The notes beneath the pieces were generated by a model. It searched no databases. It had not been told where the DNA came from and saw only the letters and a list, made by a program, of their open reading frames with translations. Below, in pieces: positions 53,882 to 63,166 of a stretch of DNA of 64,000 nt (the stretch's first letter is position 1; every line of letters starts with the position of its first letter). The position numbers were made by a program, and so were the translations under genes. The DNA comes from Rhizobium sp. BT04. GTDB lineage: Bacteria > Pseudomonadota > Alphaproteobacteria > Rhizobiales > Rhizobiaceae. The stretch covers positions 248,001-312,000 of the forward strand of contig NZ_CP125651.1 in the NCBI RefSeq assembly GCF_030053135.1, in the 5' to 3' direction.

Positions 53882-54634
53882 GTGCAGCAGCAAGCGCAAA
53901 GACGGCCGGGAGGAGCCTTTCTCTCGGCCCAGGGGATCCACAAGCGGTTCGGCGCGCTCGTGGTCTTGGAGAATCTGGATTTCTCCATGGGCGATGGCGA
54001 GGCGGTCGGCATTGTCGGGCCGAACGGCGCGGGCAAGACGACCCTGCTCAGCGTGCTCGCCGGCGCCTTCCCGCCGAGTGCGGGAAGCATCACCTTCGAT
54101 GGCGCCGACGTCACCAACCGGACGGCGGCGGAGCGCTGCCGGTCGGGTCTCGTCCGGACCCATCAGATTCCGAAACCCTTCAGCGGCATGACGACCTTCG
54201 AAAATGTCTTTGTCGCCGCATCGCACGGCCATGCAGCAAGCCGCGACGAGGCCTATGAGCGTGTGGTGGATTCGCTGTCGCTCTGCGGCATGCTCGGGGT
54301 CGCCAACCGCCAGGCCGACACGCTCGGCCTCTTGGATCGCAAACGGCTTGAGCTTGCCCGTGCGCTCGCCACACAGCCGAGGCTGCTGCTGCTCGACGAG
54401 ATCGGCGGCGGCCTGACCGATGGCGAAGCGAGCGAACTTGTCGAAACCATCCTCGAATTGCGCCGCCGCGGCATCGGCATCGTCTGGATCGAGCATATCG
54501 TTCATATCCTCCTGCAGGTGGCGGAACGGCTGATCTGCATGGACGCCGGCAGGATCATCGCCGATGGCGAACCGAAAACGGTCATGAGCGATGCGGAGGT
54601 GGTCAAGGCCTATCTCGGAGGGACACCCGCATGA
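53882..54634 (+). CDS. LivG-type ABC transporter ATP-binding protein
   Basis: A 250-residue ATPase starting with GTG five bases after the binding-protein stop. Walker A is GPNGAGKTT and Walker B is RLLLLDEIGGGLTD, with a switch His in IVWIEHIVH. The usual signature LSxGQ is replaced by LGLLDRKRLELARA, so the first half of the signature is degenerate. It overlaps the LivF-type gene by four bases (ATGA). It forms a heterodimer with that protein. Confidence 0.9.
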   Translation: MQQQAQRRPGGAFLSAQGIHKRFGALVVLENLDFSMGDGEAVGIVGPNGAGKTTLLSVLAGAFPPSAGSITFDGADVTNRTAAERCRSGLVRTHQIPKPFSGMTTFENVFVAASHGHAASRDEAYERVVDSLSLCGMLGVANRQADTLGLLDRKRLELARALATQPRLLLLDEIGGGLTDGEASELVETILELRRRGIGIVWIEHIVHILLQVAERLICMDAGRIIADGEPKTVMSDAEVVKAYLGGTPA

Positions 54635-55359
54635 GCCTTCTCTCCATCCGCGACCTCGACGTCCGCCACGGCCTGCTGCAAGCGGTGCGCGGGGTCAGTT
54701 TCGATCTCGCCAAGGGCGAGGTGCTGGCGCTGGTCGGCGCAAACGGCGCCGGCAAGACGACGCTGCTCAGATCGATCGCCGGCGCCCACCTTCCTTCCTC
54801 CGGCCACGTCCTTCTCGACGGTGAAGATCTGGCCGCCGTCCCCTCCCACAAGCGGATCGCCAAGGGCATCGCCCTGGTCCCGGAAGGCCGCCGCCTGTTT
54901 TCGCAGATGACGGTCGAAGAAAACCTGCTTCTCGGAAAGAGTTGCGGCCGCCAGGGCGAGTGGAGCATCGACCGCGTCCTTGACGCCTTTCCGAACCTGA
55001 AACCCCGCCGTCACGCCAAGACCGGGCATCTCTCCGGCGGGGAACAGCAGGCGACCGCCATCGGCCGGGCGCTGATGAGCAACCCCGATATTCTTCTCCT
55101 GGATGAGGTTTCGCTCGGGCTTTCACCGCTGGTCGTCGATCGCGTCTACGCGCAATTGCAGGCGCTGCTGACCTCGGGAACGACCATCGTGCTCGTCGAG
55201 CAGGATCTTGCCCGCGCCATGAGCGTCGCCAGCCGTGTCATCTGCATGCTGGAAGGACGCATCGTCCTCGACAGGCCGGCAGCGGCCGTCACGCGCGCTG
55301 ACGTCACCCAGGCCTATTTCGGATTGCATCGGGCATCCGGCGAAAGGAGCGCATCATGA
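54631..55359 (+). CDS. LivF-type ABC transporter ATP-binding protein
   Basis: A 242-residue ATPase with Walker A GANGAGKTT, signature HLSGGEQQATAIGRAL, Walker B ILLLDEVSLGLSP and a His-loop position occupied by Gln in VLVEQDLARA, as is usual for LivF. It overlaps LivG and LivH genes by four bases each. It supplies the regular signature motif that its LivG-type partner lacks. Confidence 0.93.
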   Translation: MSLLSIRDLDVRHGLLQAVRGVSFDLAKGEVLALVGANGAGKTTLLRSIAGAHLPSSGHVLLDGEDLAAVPSHKRIAKGIALVPEGRRLFSQMTVEENLLLGKSCGRQGEWSIDRVLDAFPNLKPRRHAKTGHLSGGEQQATAIGRALMSNPDILLLDEVSLGLSPLVVDRVYAQLQALLTSGTTIVLVEQDLARAMSVASRVICMLEGRIVLDRPAAAVTRADVTQAYFGLHRASGERSAS

Positions 55360-56288
55360 TCAACACCCTGCTCCAGGGCATTCTGCTCGGCGGCTATTAT
55401 GCCGTCATCGCCTGCGGCCTGTCCTTCATGTTCTCCGTCATGCGGATCATCAATCTGGCGCATGGCAGCCTGGCGGTCGCAGCCGCCTACGGGCTGTGGC
55501 TGCTCGCCGCCAAAGCCGGAATCCCGCCTTTTGCCGGCCTGCTGATCGTACTGCCGGTCATGGCCGCCATCGGCTGGCTGTTGCAGCGCTTCATTCTGGA
55601 ACGCAGCGCCCGCGGCGGCACGCTCCTGCCGATCCTGACGACCTTCGGCCTGTCGATCGTCATCGACAACCTGCTGTTCGAGCAGTTCGGCGCCGACACA
55701 AGGTCGCTGGCGCCCTTCATCGGCAACCTGTCCTATGCCTCCTGGCAGCTGCCGGGCCACATCTTCGTCGGCAAGCTTGCCGTCCTGATGATGGTCACGG
55801 CGATCCTCATTCTCGGCGGACTGCAGTTCTTCCTTAGCCGTTTTGCGTTGGGCCGCGCCATCCGCGCCACGGCCGAAGATCCGGATACGGCAGGACTCGT
55901 CGGCATCGACGCCCGCAGGGTGAACGCCGTCGCCACCGCCATCACCATGGTCACAACAGGCATTGCCGGCGCTTTTCTCGGGATGCGGGCAACCTTCAGC
56001 CCCTATGCGGGCGGCCCGCAGCTGCTCTTTGCCTTCGAGGCGGCTGTCATCGGCGGAGCGGGATCGCTGTGGGGCACGCTTGCCGGCGGCATCGTTCTTG
56101 GCCTTGCCCAATCGCTCGGCGCGCAATTGCATCCGCAGGGCTTCCTGATCGGCGGCCATGCCGTGTTCCTGCTGGTGCTTTTCATCAGGCTGTCCCGGTC
56201 TCGCCTGCCGGTTCTCGACAGAGTCGGAGCGCTTCTCAAACCCAGTGCCCTTCTCAACCTTCGCGCACGTCTCCGGAGTCCGACATGA
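55356..56288 (+). CDS. LivH-type ABC transporter permease
   Basis: A 310-residue permease with eight or so hydrophobic segments. It starts with LLQGILLGGYYAVIACGLSF and has the LivH-type GVRINLAHGSL-equivalent MRIINLAHGSLAVAAAYGLW. The cytoplasmic coupling loop is RAIRATAEDPDTAGLVGIDA. Both ends overlap neighbours by four bases (ATGA). Confidence 0.93.
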   Translation: MINTLLQGILLGGYYAVIACGLSFMFSVMRIINLAHGSLAVAAAYGLWLLAAKAGIPPFAGLLIVLPVMAAIGWLLQRFILERSARGGTLLPILTTFGLSIVIDNLLFEQFGADTRSLAPFIGNLSYASWQLPGHIFVGKLAVLMMVTAILILGGLQFFLSRFALGRAIRATAEDPDTAGLVGIDARRVNAVATAITMVTTGIAGAFLGMRATFSPYAGGPQLLFAFEAAVIGGAGSLWGTLAGGIVLGLAQSLGAQLHPQGFLIGGHAVFLLVLFIRLSRSRLPVLDRVGALLKPSALLNLRARLRSPT

Positions 56289-57322
56289 CCCCCAACACGA
56301 GCTTTGCCTCCAACGGAATATCGATCGAGCGCTGGACGAAATCGTCACGGCTGGCGCTCGGTTCGATGGCCGCGGTGCTTGCCCTCTTGATCTTTGCCCC
56401 CGCCGTGCTCGGCGCCGGCGCGATCGACCGGCTGACCGCTCTGTTCATCTACGTGATCCTTGCCGCCATGTGGAATGCGCTTGCCGGTTTCGGCGGGCTG
56501 GTGTCGGTCGGCCAGCAGGTGTTCTTCGGCCTCGGCGCCTATTTCACCATTCGTCTGGCCGATGCGGGGCTCGATCCCTTCGTCTCGGTCTTTGCCGCCG
56601 CGATCGTGACCGGCGCGCTGTCGATCCCGCTTTCACTGTTCATGCTGCGGCTGAAGGGCGGCGAGTTCGCGATCGGCATGTGGGTCGTAGCCGAACTCGC
56701 GCATCTGCTCGTCAACCTCGACCGGCTGATCCAGGGGGAAACGGGCACCTCGCTGATCTCGCTCAACGTCTATGACGGCGGCACGCGGCGGGCGACGATC
56801 TACTGGCTCGCATTGACCGCGATGGCCGCCCTGCTCGGCGCTCTCTTCATCCTGATGCGCAGCCGCGCGGGTGCAGCCATGCAGGCGATCCGCGACAATG
56901 AGGAGGCGGCGACCTCTGTCGGCGTGCGCGTGATCGCGACGAAGCGGCTGCTCTTCGTGCTCGCCGCCTTCGGCATCGCCGTCGCCGGAGGCCTGTGGCT
57001 GGCAACCGCCACGACCTTCCAGCCGAAGACCTATTTCAGCGTCCAATGGACGGCCTACATGATCTTCATGGTGCTGGTCGGCGGGATCGGCAAATTCGAG
57101 GGCGCCATCCTCGGCGCCATCCTGTTCTTCGTGATCGAGACCTTCTTCGGCGCAGCCGGCGTCTGGTACCTGATCGGCCTCGGCGCCACCGCGCTGATTT
57201 TCTCGCTCTACCTGCCGCGCGGCCTGTGGGGCGAAGTCGAGCGCCGTTTCGACTTCCAACTGCTGCCGGTCGGCTATCGGCTGAAATTGCCCGGTCCGCA
57301 TAAAATCAAATGGGAAGAATGA
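56285..57322 (+). CDS. LivM-type ABC transporter permease
   Basis: A 345-residue permease. Hydrophobic segments begin at about residue 25. Family motifs include WNALAGFGGLVSVGQQVFFG and the coupling loop MQAIRDNEEAATSVGVRVIA. The ATG at 56285 overlaps the LivH stop by four bases. The frame is open upstream inside livH, but the overlap start fits the operon. It is followed after 40 bases by the dehydrogenase gene. Confidence 0.93.
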   Translation: MTPNTSFASNGISIERWTKSSRLALGSMAAVLALLIFAPAVLGAGAIDRLTALFIYVILAAMWNALAGFGGLVSVGQQVFFGLGAYFTIRLADAGLDPFVSVFAAAIVTGALSIPLSLFMLRLKGGEFAIGMWVVAELAHLLVNLDRLIQGETGTSLISLNVYDGGTRRATIYWLALTAMAALLGALFILMRSRAGAAMQAIRDNEEAATSVGVRVIATKRLLFVLAAFGIAVAGGLWLATATTFQPKTYFSVQWTAYMIFMVLVGGIGKFEGAILGAILFFVIETFFGAAGVWYLIGLGATALIFSLYLPRGLWGEVERRFDFQLLPVGYRLKLPGPHKIKWEE

Positions 57323-57362
57323 GCCGGCTTGCGTCCGGATTCTCACGGGAAAGGTGACGTTC

Positions 57363-58148
57363 ATGCTTTTTGGTAAAACAATCCTGGTGACCGGCGTGGC
57401 CTCCGGCATCGGCGCCCGCACGGCTGAGCTGGCCGGCCAGATGGGCGCCGAGGTGATCGGTGTCGATGTGCGCGAACCGGCAGGTGGAAATGCCGCCTTC
57501 ATCAAGGGCGATCTGTCCACACCGTCAGGCGTCGCCGAGATAGTCGGGCAGCTTCCGGTGCGCCTCGACGCGCTCGCCAATGTCGCCGGCCTCTCCGGCA
57601 GCGCCGGCGTCGTCTCGACGCTCGCCGTCAATTTCTACGGGCTGCGCGCTTTCTCGGAAGCCGTGGCCCCGCGCCTTCGCGAAGGCGGCGCCATCGTCAA
57701 CGTCGCCTCGATCGCCGGTTACGGTTGGCGCGCCAATCTCGAGCGGGCAAAATCGCTGACCGCAATCGAAGGCTTCCCCGATGTCGCGGCTGTTGTCGCC
57801 GAACACGGTCTCAAGGACGAGGAGGGCTATCCGCTCTCCAAGGAGCTGCTGCTGCTCTGGACCATGCGCGCCGCCCATCAGGCACTGTTCAAAAACCGTG
57901 GCATCCGGGTCAATGCGGTCAGTCCCGGGCCGGTGGAAACGCCGATCCTCAAGCAGTTCCGCGCCGTGCTCGGTGACGCCAGGGTCGACAGCGACATCAC
58001 CCGCGTCGGCCGCGCCGGCACCGCTGCCGATATCGCCCCCGCCGTGCTCTTCCTCTGCTCGGACGGCGCACGCTGGATCAACGGCACCAATCTTGCCGCC
58101 GACGGCGGCCTCGAAGCATCCATCAACGCCGAAGTCCTCGGCTTCTAG
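57363..58148 (+). CDS. Coniferyl-alcohol dehydrogenase-like short-chain dehydrogenase
   Basis: A 261-residue SDR. The cofactor motif is TGVASGIGARTAEL (GxxxGxG), then NVAGLSGSAG, the catalytic Ser in NVASIAGYGW, and an unusually long stretch before a YPLSKE that supplies Tyr and Lys (YxxxK). This spacing, the PGPVETPILKQF segment and the length match the CalA-type coniferyl-alcohol dehydrogenases of Pseudomonas. I chose the ATG at 57363 with AAGGTGA upstream over a GTG at 57354. It lies inside the transporter and dehydrogenase operon. Substrate assignment is from family resemblance. Confidence 0.82.
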   Translation: MLFGKTILVTGVASGIGARTAELAGQMGAEVIGVDVREPAGGNAAFIKGDLSTPSGVAEIVGQLPVRLDALANVAGLSGSAGVVSTLAVNFYGLRAFSEAVAPRLREGGAIVNVASIAGYGWRANLERAKSLTAIEGFPDVAAVVAEHGLKDEEGYPLSKELLLLWTMRAAHQALFKNRGIRVNAVSPGPVETPILKQFRAVLGDARVDSDITRVGRAGTAADIAPAVLFLCSDGARWINGTNLAADGGLEASINAEVLGF

Positions 58149-58171
58149 TTCTTGTCCCCAGGAGATCTCCG

Positions 58172-59617
58172 ATGAATATTTCCCTCCTCATAAATGGTGC
58201 AGACCGCGCGGCCTCCGGCGGCCGGACCTACGATCGCATCGACCCCTTCACCGAGAAGCTCGCCAGCCGCGCGGCCGCGGCAAGCCTGGACGATGTCGCC
58301 GCGGCCGTCGATGCCGCCTCTGCCGCCTTTAACGCCTGGTCGAAGACCGGCCCCAGCCAGCGCCGCGCGATCCTGATGAAGGCGGCCGATATCATGGATT
58401 CGAAAGTCGGCGAGTTTACCCGGCTGATGATCGAGGAAACCGGCGCCACCGCGCCCTGGGCCGGCTTCAACGTCATGCTCGCCGCCAACATCCTGCGCGA
58501 GGCCGGCGCCATGACGACGCAAATCACCGGAGAAATCATTCCGTCCGACAAGCCCGGCACGCTCGCCATGGGTGTTCGCCAGGCGGCCGGCGTCTGCCTG
58601 GCGATCGCCCCGTGGAACGCCCCCGTCATCCTTGCCACTCGCGCCATCGCCATGCCGATCGCCTGTGGCAACACCGTCATCCTCAAGGCATCCGAACAAT
58701 GCCCCGGCACGCATCGGCTGATTGCCGCGGTGCTGACCGAAGCGGGCCTGCCTGCCGGCGTCATCAACGTCCTCACCAATGCACCGGAGGATGCGCCTGA
58801 GATCGTCGCCGCGCTGATTGCCCATCCGGCCGTCAAACGCGTGAACTTCACCGGTTCGACCAAGGTCGGCAAGATCATCGCCGAGACCTGCGGCAGGTAT
58901 CTCAAGCCTGCCCTGCTTGAACTCGGCGGCAAGGCGCCGCTCGTCATCCTCGACGACGCCGATATCGACGGTGCCGTCAATGCCGCCATTTTCGGCGCCT
59001 TCATGCATCAGGGCCAGATCTGCATGTCGACGGAGCGGATCATCGTCGACGAGACGATCGCCGATCAGTTCGTCGCCAAGCTGGCCGCCCGCGCCAGCCA
59101 GCTGCCGGCCGGCGACCCGCGCGGCCATGTCGTTCTCGGCTCGCTGATCAGCCTGGATGCCGCCAAGAAAATGGAGGAACTGATCGCCGATGCGACCGCC
59201 AAGGGTGCCAAACTCGTGGCCGGCGGCAAGCGCTCCGGCACCGTGGTCGAGGCGACGCTGCTCGATCACGTCACATCGGGTATGCGCGTCTATGCCGAAG
59301 AATCCTTCGGCCCGGTCAAGCCGATCATTCGTGTCTCGGGTGAGGAGGAAGCCATCCGCATCGCCAACGACACCGAATACGGCCTGTCATCAGCTGTCTT
59401 CAGCCGCAACATCCAGCGGGCGATGGCGGTTGCGGCCCGCATCGAATCCGGCATCTGCCATATCAACGGCCCGACGCTGCACGACGAGGCACAGATGCCG
59501 TTCGGCGGCGTCAAGGGCAGCGGCTACGGCCGCTTCGGCGGCAAGGCGGCAATCGCCGAATTCACCGACCTGCGCTGGATCACGGTAGAGGATTCCGCCC
59601 AGCATTATCCCTTCTGA
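58172..59617 (+). CDS. Aromatic-type aldehyde dehydrogenase, copy 2
   Basis: A 481-residue aldehyde dehydrogenase, clearly a paralogue of the one at 51036: most residues agree over the whole length, including QGQICMSTERI (catalytic Cys), LLELGGKAPL (Glu) and APWNAPVILA. CAGGAGATC precedes the ATG, 23 bases after the dehydrogenase stop. It is the last gene of the unit, ended by the terminator at 59660. The two copies may act on different aldehydes, such as coniferyl aldehyde and vanillin, or one may be redundant. Confidence 0.88.
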   Translation: MNISLLINGADRAASGGRTYDRIDPFTEKLASRAAAASLDDVAAAVDAASAAFNAWSKTGPSQRRAILMKAADIMDSKVGEFTRLMIEETGATAPWAGFNVMLAANILREAGAMTTQITGEIIPSDKPGTLAMGVRQAAGVCLAIAPWNAPVILATRAIAMPIACGNTVILKASEQCPGTHRLIAAVLTEAGLPAGVINVLTNAPEDAPEIVAALIAHPAVKRVNFTGSTKVGKIIAETCGRYLKPALLELGGKAPLVILDDADIDGAVNAAIFGAFMHQGQICMSTERIIVDETIADQFVAKLAARASQLPAGDPRGHVVLGSLISLDAAKKMEELIADATAKGAKLVAGGKRSGTVVEATLLDHVTSGMRVYAEESFGPVKPIIRVSGEEEAIRIANDTEYGLSSAVFSRNIQRAMAVAARIESGICHINGPTLHDEAQMPFGGVKGSGYGRFGGKAAIAEFTDLRWITVEDSAQHYPF

Positions 59618-59659
59618 GGGGTATTGTCGCCCGGCGGTCAGAGGCATTGAAAATCATGC

Positions 59660-59694
59660 GCGCCACAGCGGCTATTGCGGTTGTGGCGCATTTT
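59660..59694 (+). terminator. Rho-independent terminator of the aromatic uptake operon
   Basis: GCGCCACA (59660-59667) and TGTGGCGC (59682-59689) form an eight-pair stem with a 14-base loop, followed by ATTTT. It stands 43 bases after the stop of the second aldehyde dehydrogenase gene and closes the eight-gene rightward unit. Confidence 0.75.
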
Positions 59695-59778
59695 ACTCGG
59701 GGTTCACGGTCGAAAGAAGCTTCCTCCAGAACAGGTGAGCGGGTTTAGCGTTGCTTTAAACAAACTGTGCAAGGGTAG

Positions 59779-62064
59779 ATGCCTGTCATCCACACCGGCA
59801 ACCTGATGAAGTTTCGAAGAAATCCTAAGGTAGCGCGCGGCTTCGCGGGCTCTATAATGAGCCACACAAGCGCATTTGCTCCAGCAATATTTGCGGCAGT
59901 CATTGCAGCCATCGTCGTCTGGGTGGCAACGAACTGGCGGCTGGAGCGATTGCTGGCCGATGAACGCTCGATTGTCGCCGGCGAGCTTGCCGGCATATCA
60001 TCCCGACTTCAGACGAACCTCAACAGCAATGTGAAGCTGTTGCAAGGCCTGGCGGCGGGTATCGCCGTCAATCCGGCGATGGACCAGAACGGATTTTCCA
60101 AACTTGCCGCGCAGATCCTGCTGCCGGATTCACAGTTGCGAAGCTTCGCCGCCGCACCCGGCATGGTGGTCAAGTGGGTTTATCCGGAAAAGGGAAATGA
60201 AAAGGCCATCGGACTGGACTACCGAACGAATGAGAAGCAACGGGCCGGCGCGATGCTGGCGCGCAACACCCACAATATCGTTCTGACAGGCCCGGTTGAC
60301 CTGGTCCAAGGTGGAACCGCTTTCGTCGTCAGGTACCCGATTTATATCAATGAAGGAACGAGCCAGATCTTCTGGGGTCTGCTGTCCGGACTGATCGACA
60401 TTCCAAGGCTCTACGGCGAAAGCGGCCTTGGCGCGACCGAGCTCGAGATCGCCATCAGCACCGTGCCGGATCCGAACGCGCCCAAACAGGTTTTTTTCGG
60501 CAGCCTGGACACTTTTTCGAAGCAGCCGGTCGTGACCTTCGTTGACATGACCTATGGCCGATGGACGCTGGCCGCAGTGCCGAAGAGCGGATGGGGCCGA
60601 TATAGCGGGCTCGGCACGTTTGAGCTCTATGCGAGCCTGTTGTCGCTGTGCGTCGTCGCGCCGATGATCTGGGTCGGCTTTCTGACGAAATCACGCCAGA
60701 GAACCATTGAAAAGCTTCGCCTTCACAAGAAAAAGCTCGTTCGAGCACGGCAGAGACTGGAATACCTGTCATTGCATGACGCCCTGACCGGGCTTCCCAA
60801 TCGACGATTTATCGACCAGATGATCGCGCAACCGCGAAGACCTGGTCCAGACGATTGTCTGATCCTGATCCACATCGACCTCGATCGCTTTAAAGAGATC
60901 AACGACACGAAAGGGCATGCCGGCGGCGACACGGTCTTGCAAACCACCGCTTCGCGCCTTGCCGATCTGGCTGGTCCAAACGATGTCGCGGCGCGGATCG
61001 GTGGAGATGAATTCATCTTCGCCAGCTGGAGCACCGATCCCGAGGCTAAAGCGAACGGATTGGCCGAGCAGATTGTCGATAGGCTCGAGCAGCCGCTGTT
61101 CATTGATGGTGCGGAGTGTGTGGTCGGTGCCAGCGCCGGCGTTGCCTGGGAAACCGAACAGGCGCGCGGGCGGGATCTCAGCCAATTGCTTCTGAATGCC
61201 GATCTGGCTCTCTACGAGGCGAAGAAGGCCGGCCGCGGCCGCGCGGCCATTTTCACCGAGGAGCTTCGCGCCGCGGCAATCCAATCAAAAGAATTGGCGG
61301 ATGAATTCGATCATGCGCTCGACAGCGACGAACTCGTTGCATTCTTCCAGCCGCAATTCGATGCCAATACATTGGCTATCGCCGGCGTCGAGGCCCTTGC
61401 TCGCTGGGATCATCCGAAAAAAGGCCTGCTCGGCCCGAACGCATTTCTCGATGTCGCCGAAAGGCTGGGGCGCAGCGGCGACATGGACAGGCTGATCCTG
61501 CAAAAGGCCCTGTTCGAGCTGACGCGATGGGACAGCCTGGGAATGCAAATCCCGCGTGTCTCAGTGAATATTTCAGCGCGTCGGCTGGCGCAGGCAGATC
61601 TGCTTGCCGAGCTTTCAGCACTTCCTGTCGCGAACGGCCGCCTGTGTTTCGAGCTGCTTGAGACAATCTCCTTCGACCATCTTCAACCTGTTCTCAGCGA
61701 GATCATTCCCGCTGTCAAAGAGCTTGGCATTGAAATCGAGATCGATGATTTCGGCACCGACCATGCCAGCATCGTCAGCCTGCTTCGATTTGAGCCGCGG
61801 AGACTGAAGATCGATCGAGAGATTATCAAGCCGATTATCGCGTCTCCATCCCAGCGCCGCCTGGTCTCCTCGATTATCGAAATCGGCCGATCACAGAATA
61901 TCGACATCGTTGCCGAGGGCGTGGAGACAATGGAACATGCAAAGATCCTGAAAGATCTTGGCTGCCATCTGCTGCAAGGTTACGCCTTAGCACGACCCAT
62001 GAGCTCGGAGCAGCTGATTGAATTTTGCCGCATGAAGGACAACGGACTGACACAGGCAGGCTGA
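59779..62064 (+). CDS. CHASE-GGDEF-EAL c-di-GMP signalling protein
   Basis: A 761-residue membrane protein. A transmembrane segment lies at about 32-52 and another at about 290-310, enclosing a CHASE sensor (LRSFAAAPGMVVKWVYPEKG, VRYPIYINEGTSQIFWGLLS). The GGDEF domain has the full motif ARIGGDEFIFA and TGLPNRRFIDQM. The EAL domain has VEALARW, the conserved Asn in RVSVNISARRL and IEIDDFGTDHASI, so both activities are possible. The usual DDFGTG is DDFGTD here. It stands alone downstream of the operon terminator. Confidence 0.92.
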   Translation: MPVIHTGNLMKFRRNPKVARGFAGSIMSHTSAFAPAIFAAVIAAIVVWVATNWRLERLLADERSIVAGELAGISSRLQTNLNSNVKLLQGLAAGIAVNPAMDQNGFSKLAAQILLPDSQLRSFAAAPGMVVKWVYPEKGNEKAIGLDYRTNEKQRAGAMLARNTHNIVLTGPVDLVQGGTAFVVRYPIYINEGTSQIFWGLLSGLIDIPRLYGESGLGATELEIAISTVPDPNAPKQVFFGSLDTFSKQPVVTFVDMTYGRWTLAAVPKSGWGRYSGLGTFELYASLLSLCVVAPMIWVGFLTKSRQRTIEKLRLHKKKLVRARQRLEYLSLHDALTGLPNRRFIDQMIAQPRRPGPDDCLILIHIDLDRFKEINDTKGHAGGDTVLQTTASRLADLAGPNDVAARIGGDEFIFASWSTDPEAKANGLAEQIVDRLEQPLFIDGAECVVGASAGVAWETEQARGRDLSQLLLNADLALYEAKKAGRGRAAIFTEELRAAAIQSKELADEFDHALDSDELVAFFQPQFDANTLAIAGVEALARWDHPKKGLLGPNAFLDVAERLGRSGDMDRLILQKALFELTRWDSLGMQIPRVSVNISARRLAQADLLAELSALPVANGRLCFELLETISFDHLQPVLSEIIPAVKELGIEIEIDDFGTDHASIVSLLRFEPRRLKIDREIIKPIIASPSQRRLVSSIIEIGRSQNIDIVAEGVETMEHAKILKDLGCHLLQGYALARPMSSEQLIEFCRMKDNGLTQAG

Positions 62065-62234
62065 TAGTTGCTGCTTTCCCGTGACCGAAAACGGCTGGCG
62101 CCCTCATTGCCAAGCTTCGGCTGAACCGCTCTAAAGCGCGTCGCGATCTTTCAGATTCGCTTCCTGCGCCTTAGCTCTTTGTTTTTACGCATGTCGTTGC
62201 CGCAAAACCGCTGCACACTTTTGCGCGACATGCT

Positions 62235-62810
62235 TTAGACCGAGAAACCATCCAATGCGTCGGCAAGCTTCAGCCATAAATCATGGGGCGGCGAAGGAAT
62301 GGGTCGCGAATCTGCATCGGAGATCCGAATTGCGAAAGCGATCTCATCCGATCTGACGGACGAGAGCATCCGGCGAAATCTGGCGGCCTTGTCGGTGAAC
62401 TGATCCGAACCCTGTTCGCCCAGCACGGTGCGGACCGTCGCAATGGCCAGATTGAAGTTCTTTTGCAATGGCCCAAACGCGCCACGGTGCTTGTCGCGCA
62501 TGCCGCGATGCAGATCGCCCTCTGCGAGGGCCGCCATGGCATCGTCGAAATCGGACAGGTTATCGCCGATCGACACAATCAGCTGGTTGAGGATGGCGGC
62601 AGAACGGCAAAGATCCGGGTCGGCGTAATCGGCCTTCATTCGCCGCGTCAGATCTCCGCTCATGACAGCCGTCGCCAATGCCGCGATCTCGGCGCAGAAG
62701 CTGGCTTTCTGATCCTTGAGATCGGTTGGCGTATCCACGGTATCGGGATCGTCGGAACCTTGATCCCGATACGCCGTATTCCACCCCGGGCCGTTGGTTG
62801 TCTCGACCAT
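62235..62810 (-). CDS. HAMP-repeat protein without output domain
   Basis: A 191-residue soluble protein. Two HAMP-like units follow each other: one around MSGDLTRRMKADYADPDLCR and one around LAEGDLHRGMRDKHRGAFGP, each followed by a helix with the Asn-Leu spacing of chemoreceptor HAMP (LQKNFNLAIATVRTV). No transmembrane segment and no MCP or kinase domain follow; the last 50 residues are unrelated and polar. It may be the retained linker part of a former chemoreceptor, or a genuine small adapter. Confidence 0.6.
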   Translation of the reverse strand: MVETTNGPGWNTAYRDQGSDDPDTVDTPTDLKDQKASFCAEIAALATAVMSGDLTRRMKADYADPDLCRSAAILNQLIVSIGDNLSDFDDAMAALAEGDLHRGMRDKHRGAFGPLQKNFNLAIATVRTVLGEQGSDQFTDKAARFRRMLSSVRSDEIAFAIRISDADSRPIPSPPHDLWLKLADALDGFSV

Positions 62811-63166
62811 GCACACCGAGCCCTAGCGCAATGCACCGCTGCCGCAGAACCGACAGCGGATCATAAATGCACAATTGCTATGTACCATGGCGTATTCCCC
62901 ATATGCCTGCAGGCCATCGTGCCGCTGCCACACAAAGCCTGATATCCCCAGGTGACAGAAGGCGATCCCATCCAAGGCGACAACGCTTAAAAAAATCCTT
63001 CGGCGCCGCCACGGCCGGACTTTTGTCGCGCAGAACGGATAGTCTCGACGTATTTTGATCAGGGTTGGGCGAGTGCAAACGCATTTGTAAGGCGGCGGGT
63101 GACCTGACGGGCTAGGTAACTATCGGGAAGTGGTTTGGCCACCTCGAGCGGAATTCGACGACCTCA
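62811..63166. other. Gap before the GAD-like remnant
   Basis: About 350 bases without a supported gene. It contains only frames without start signals. I saw no terminator or palindrome of note. Confidence 0.4.
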
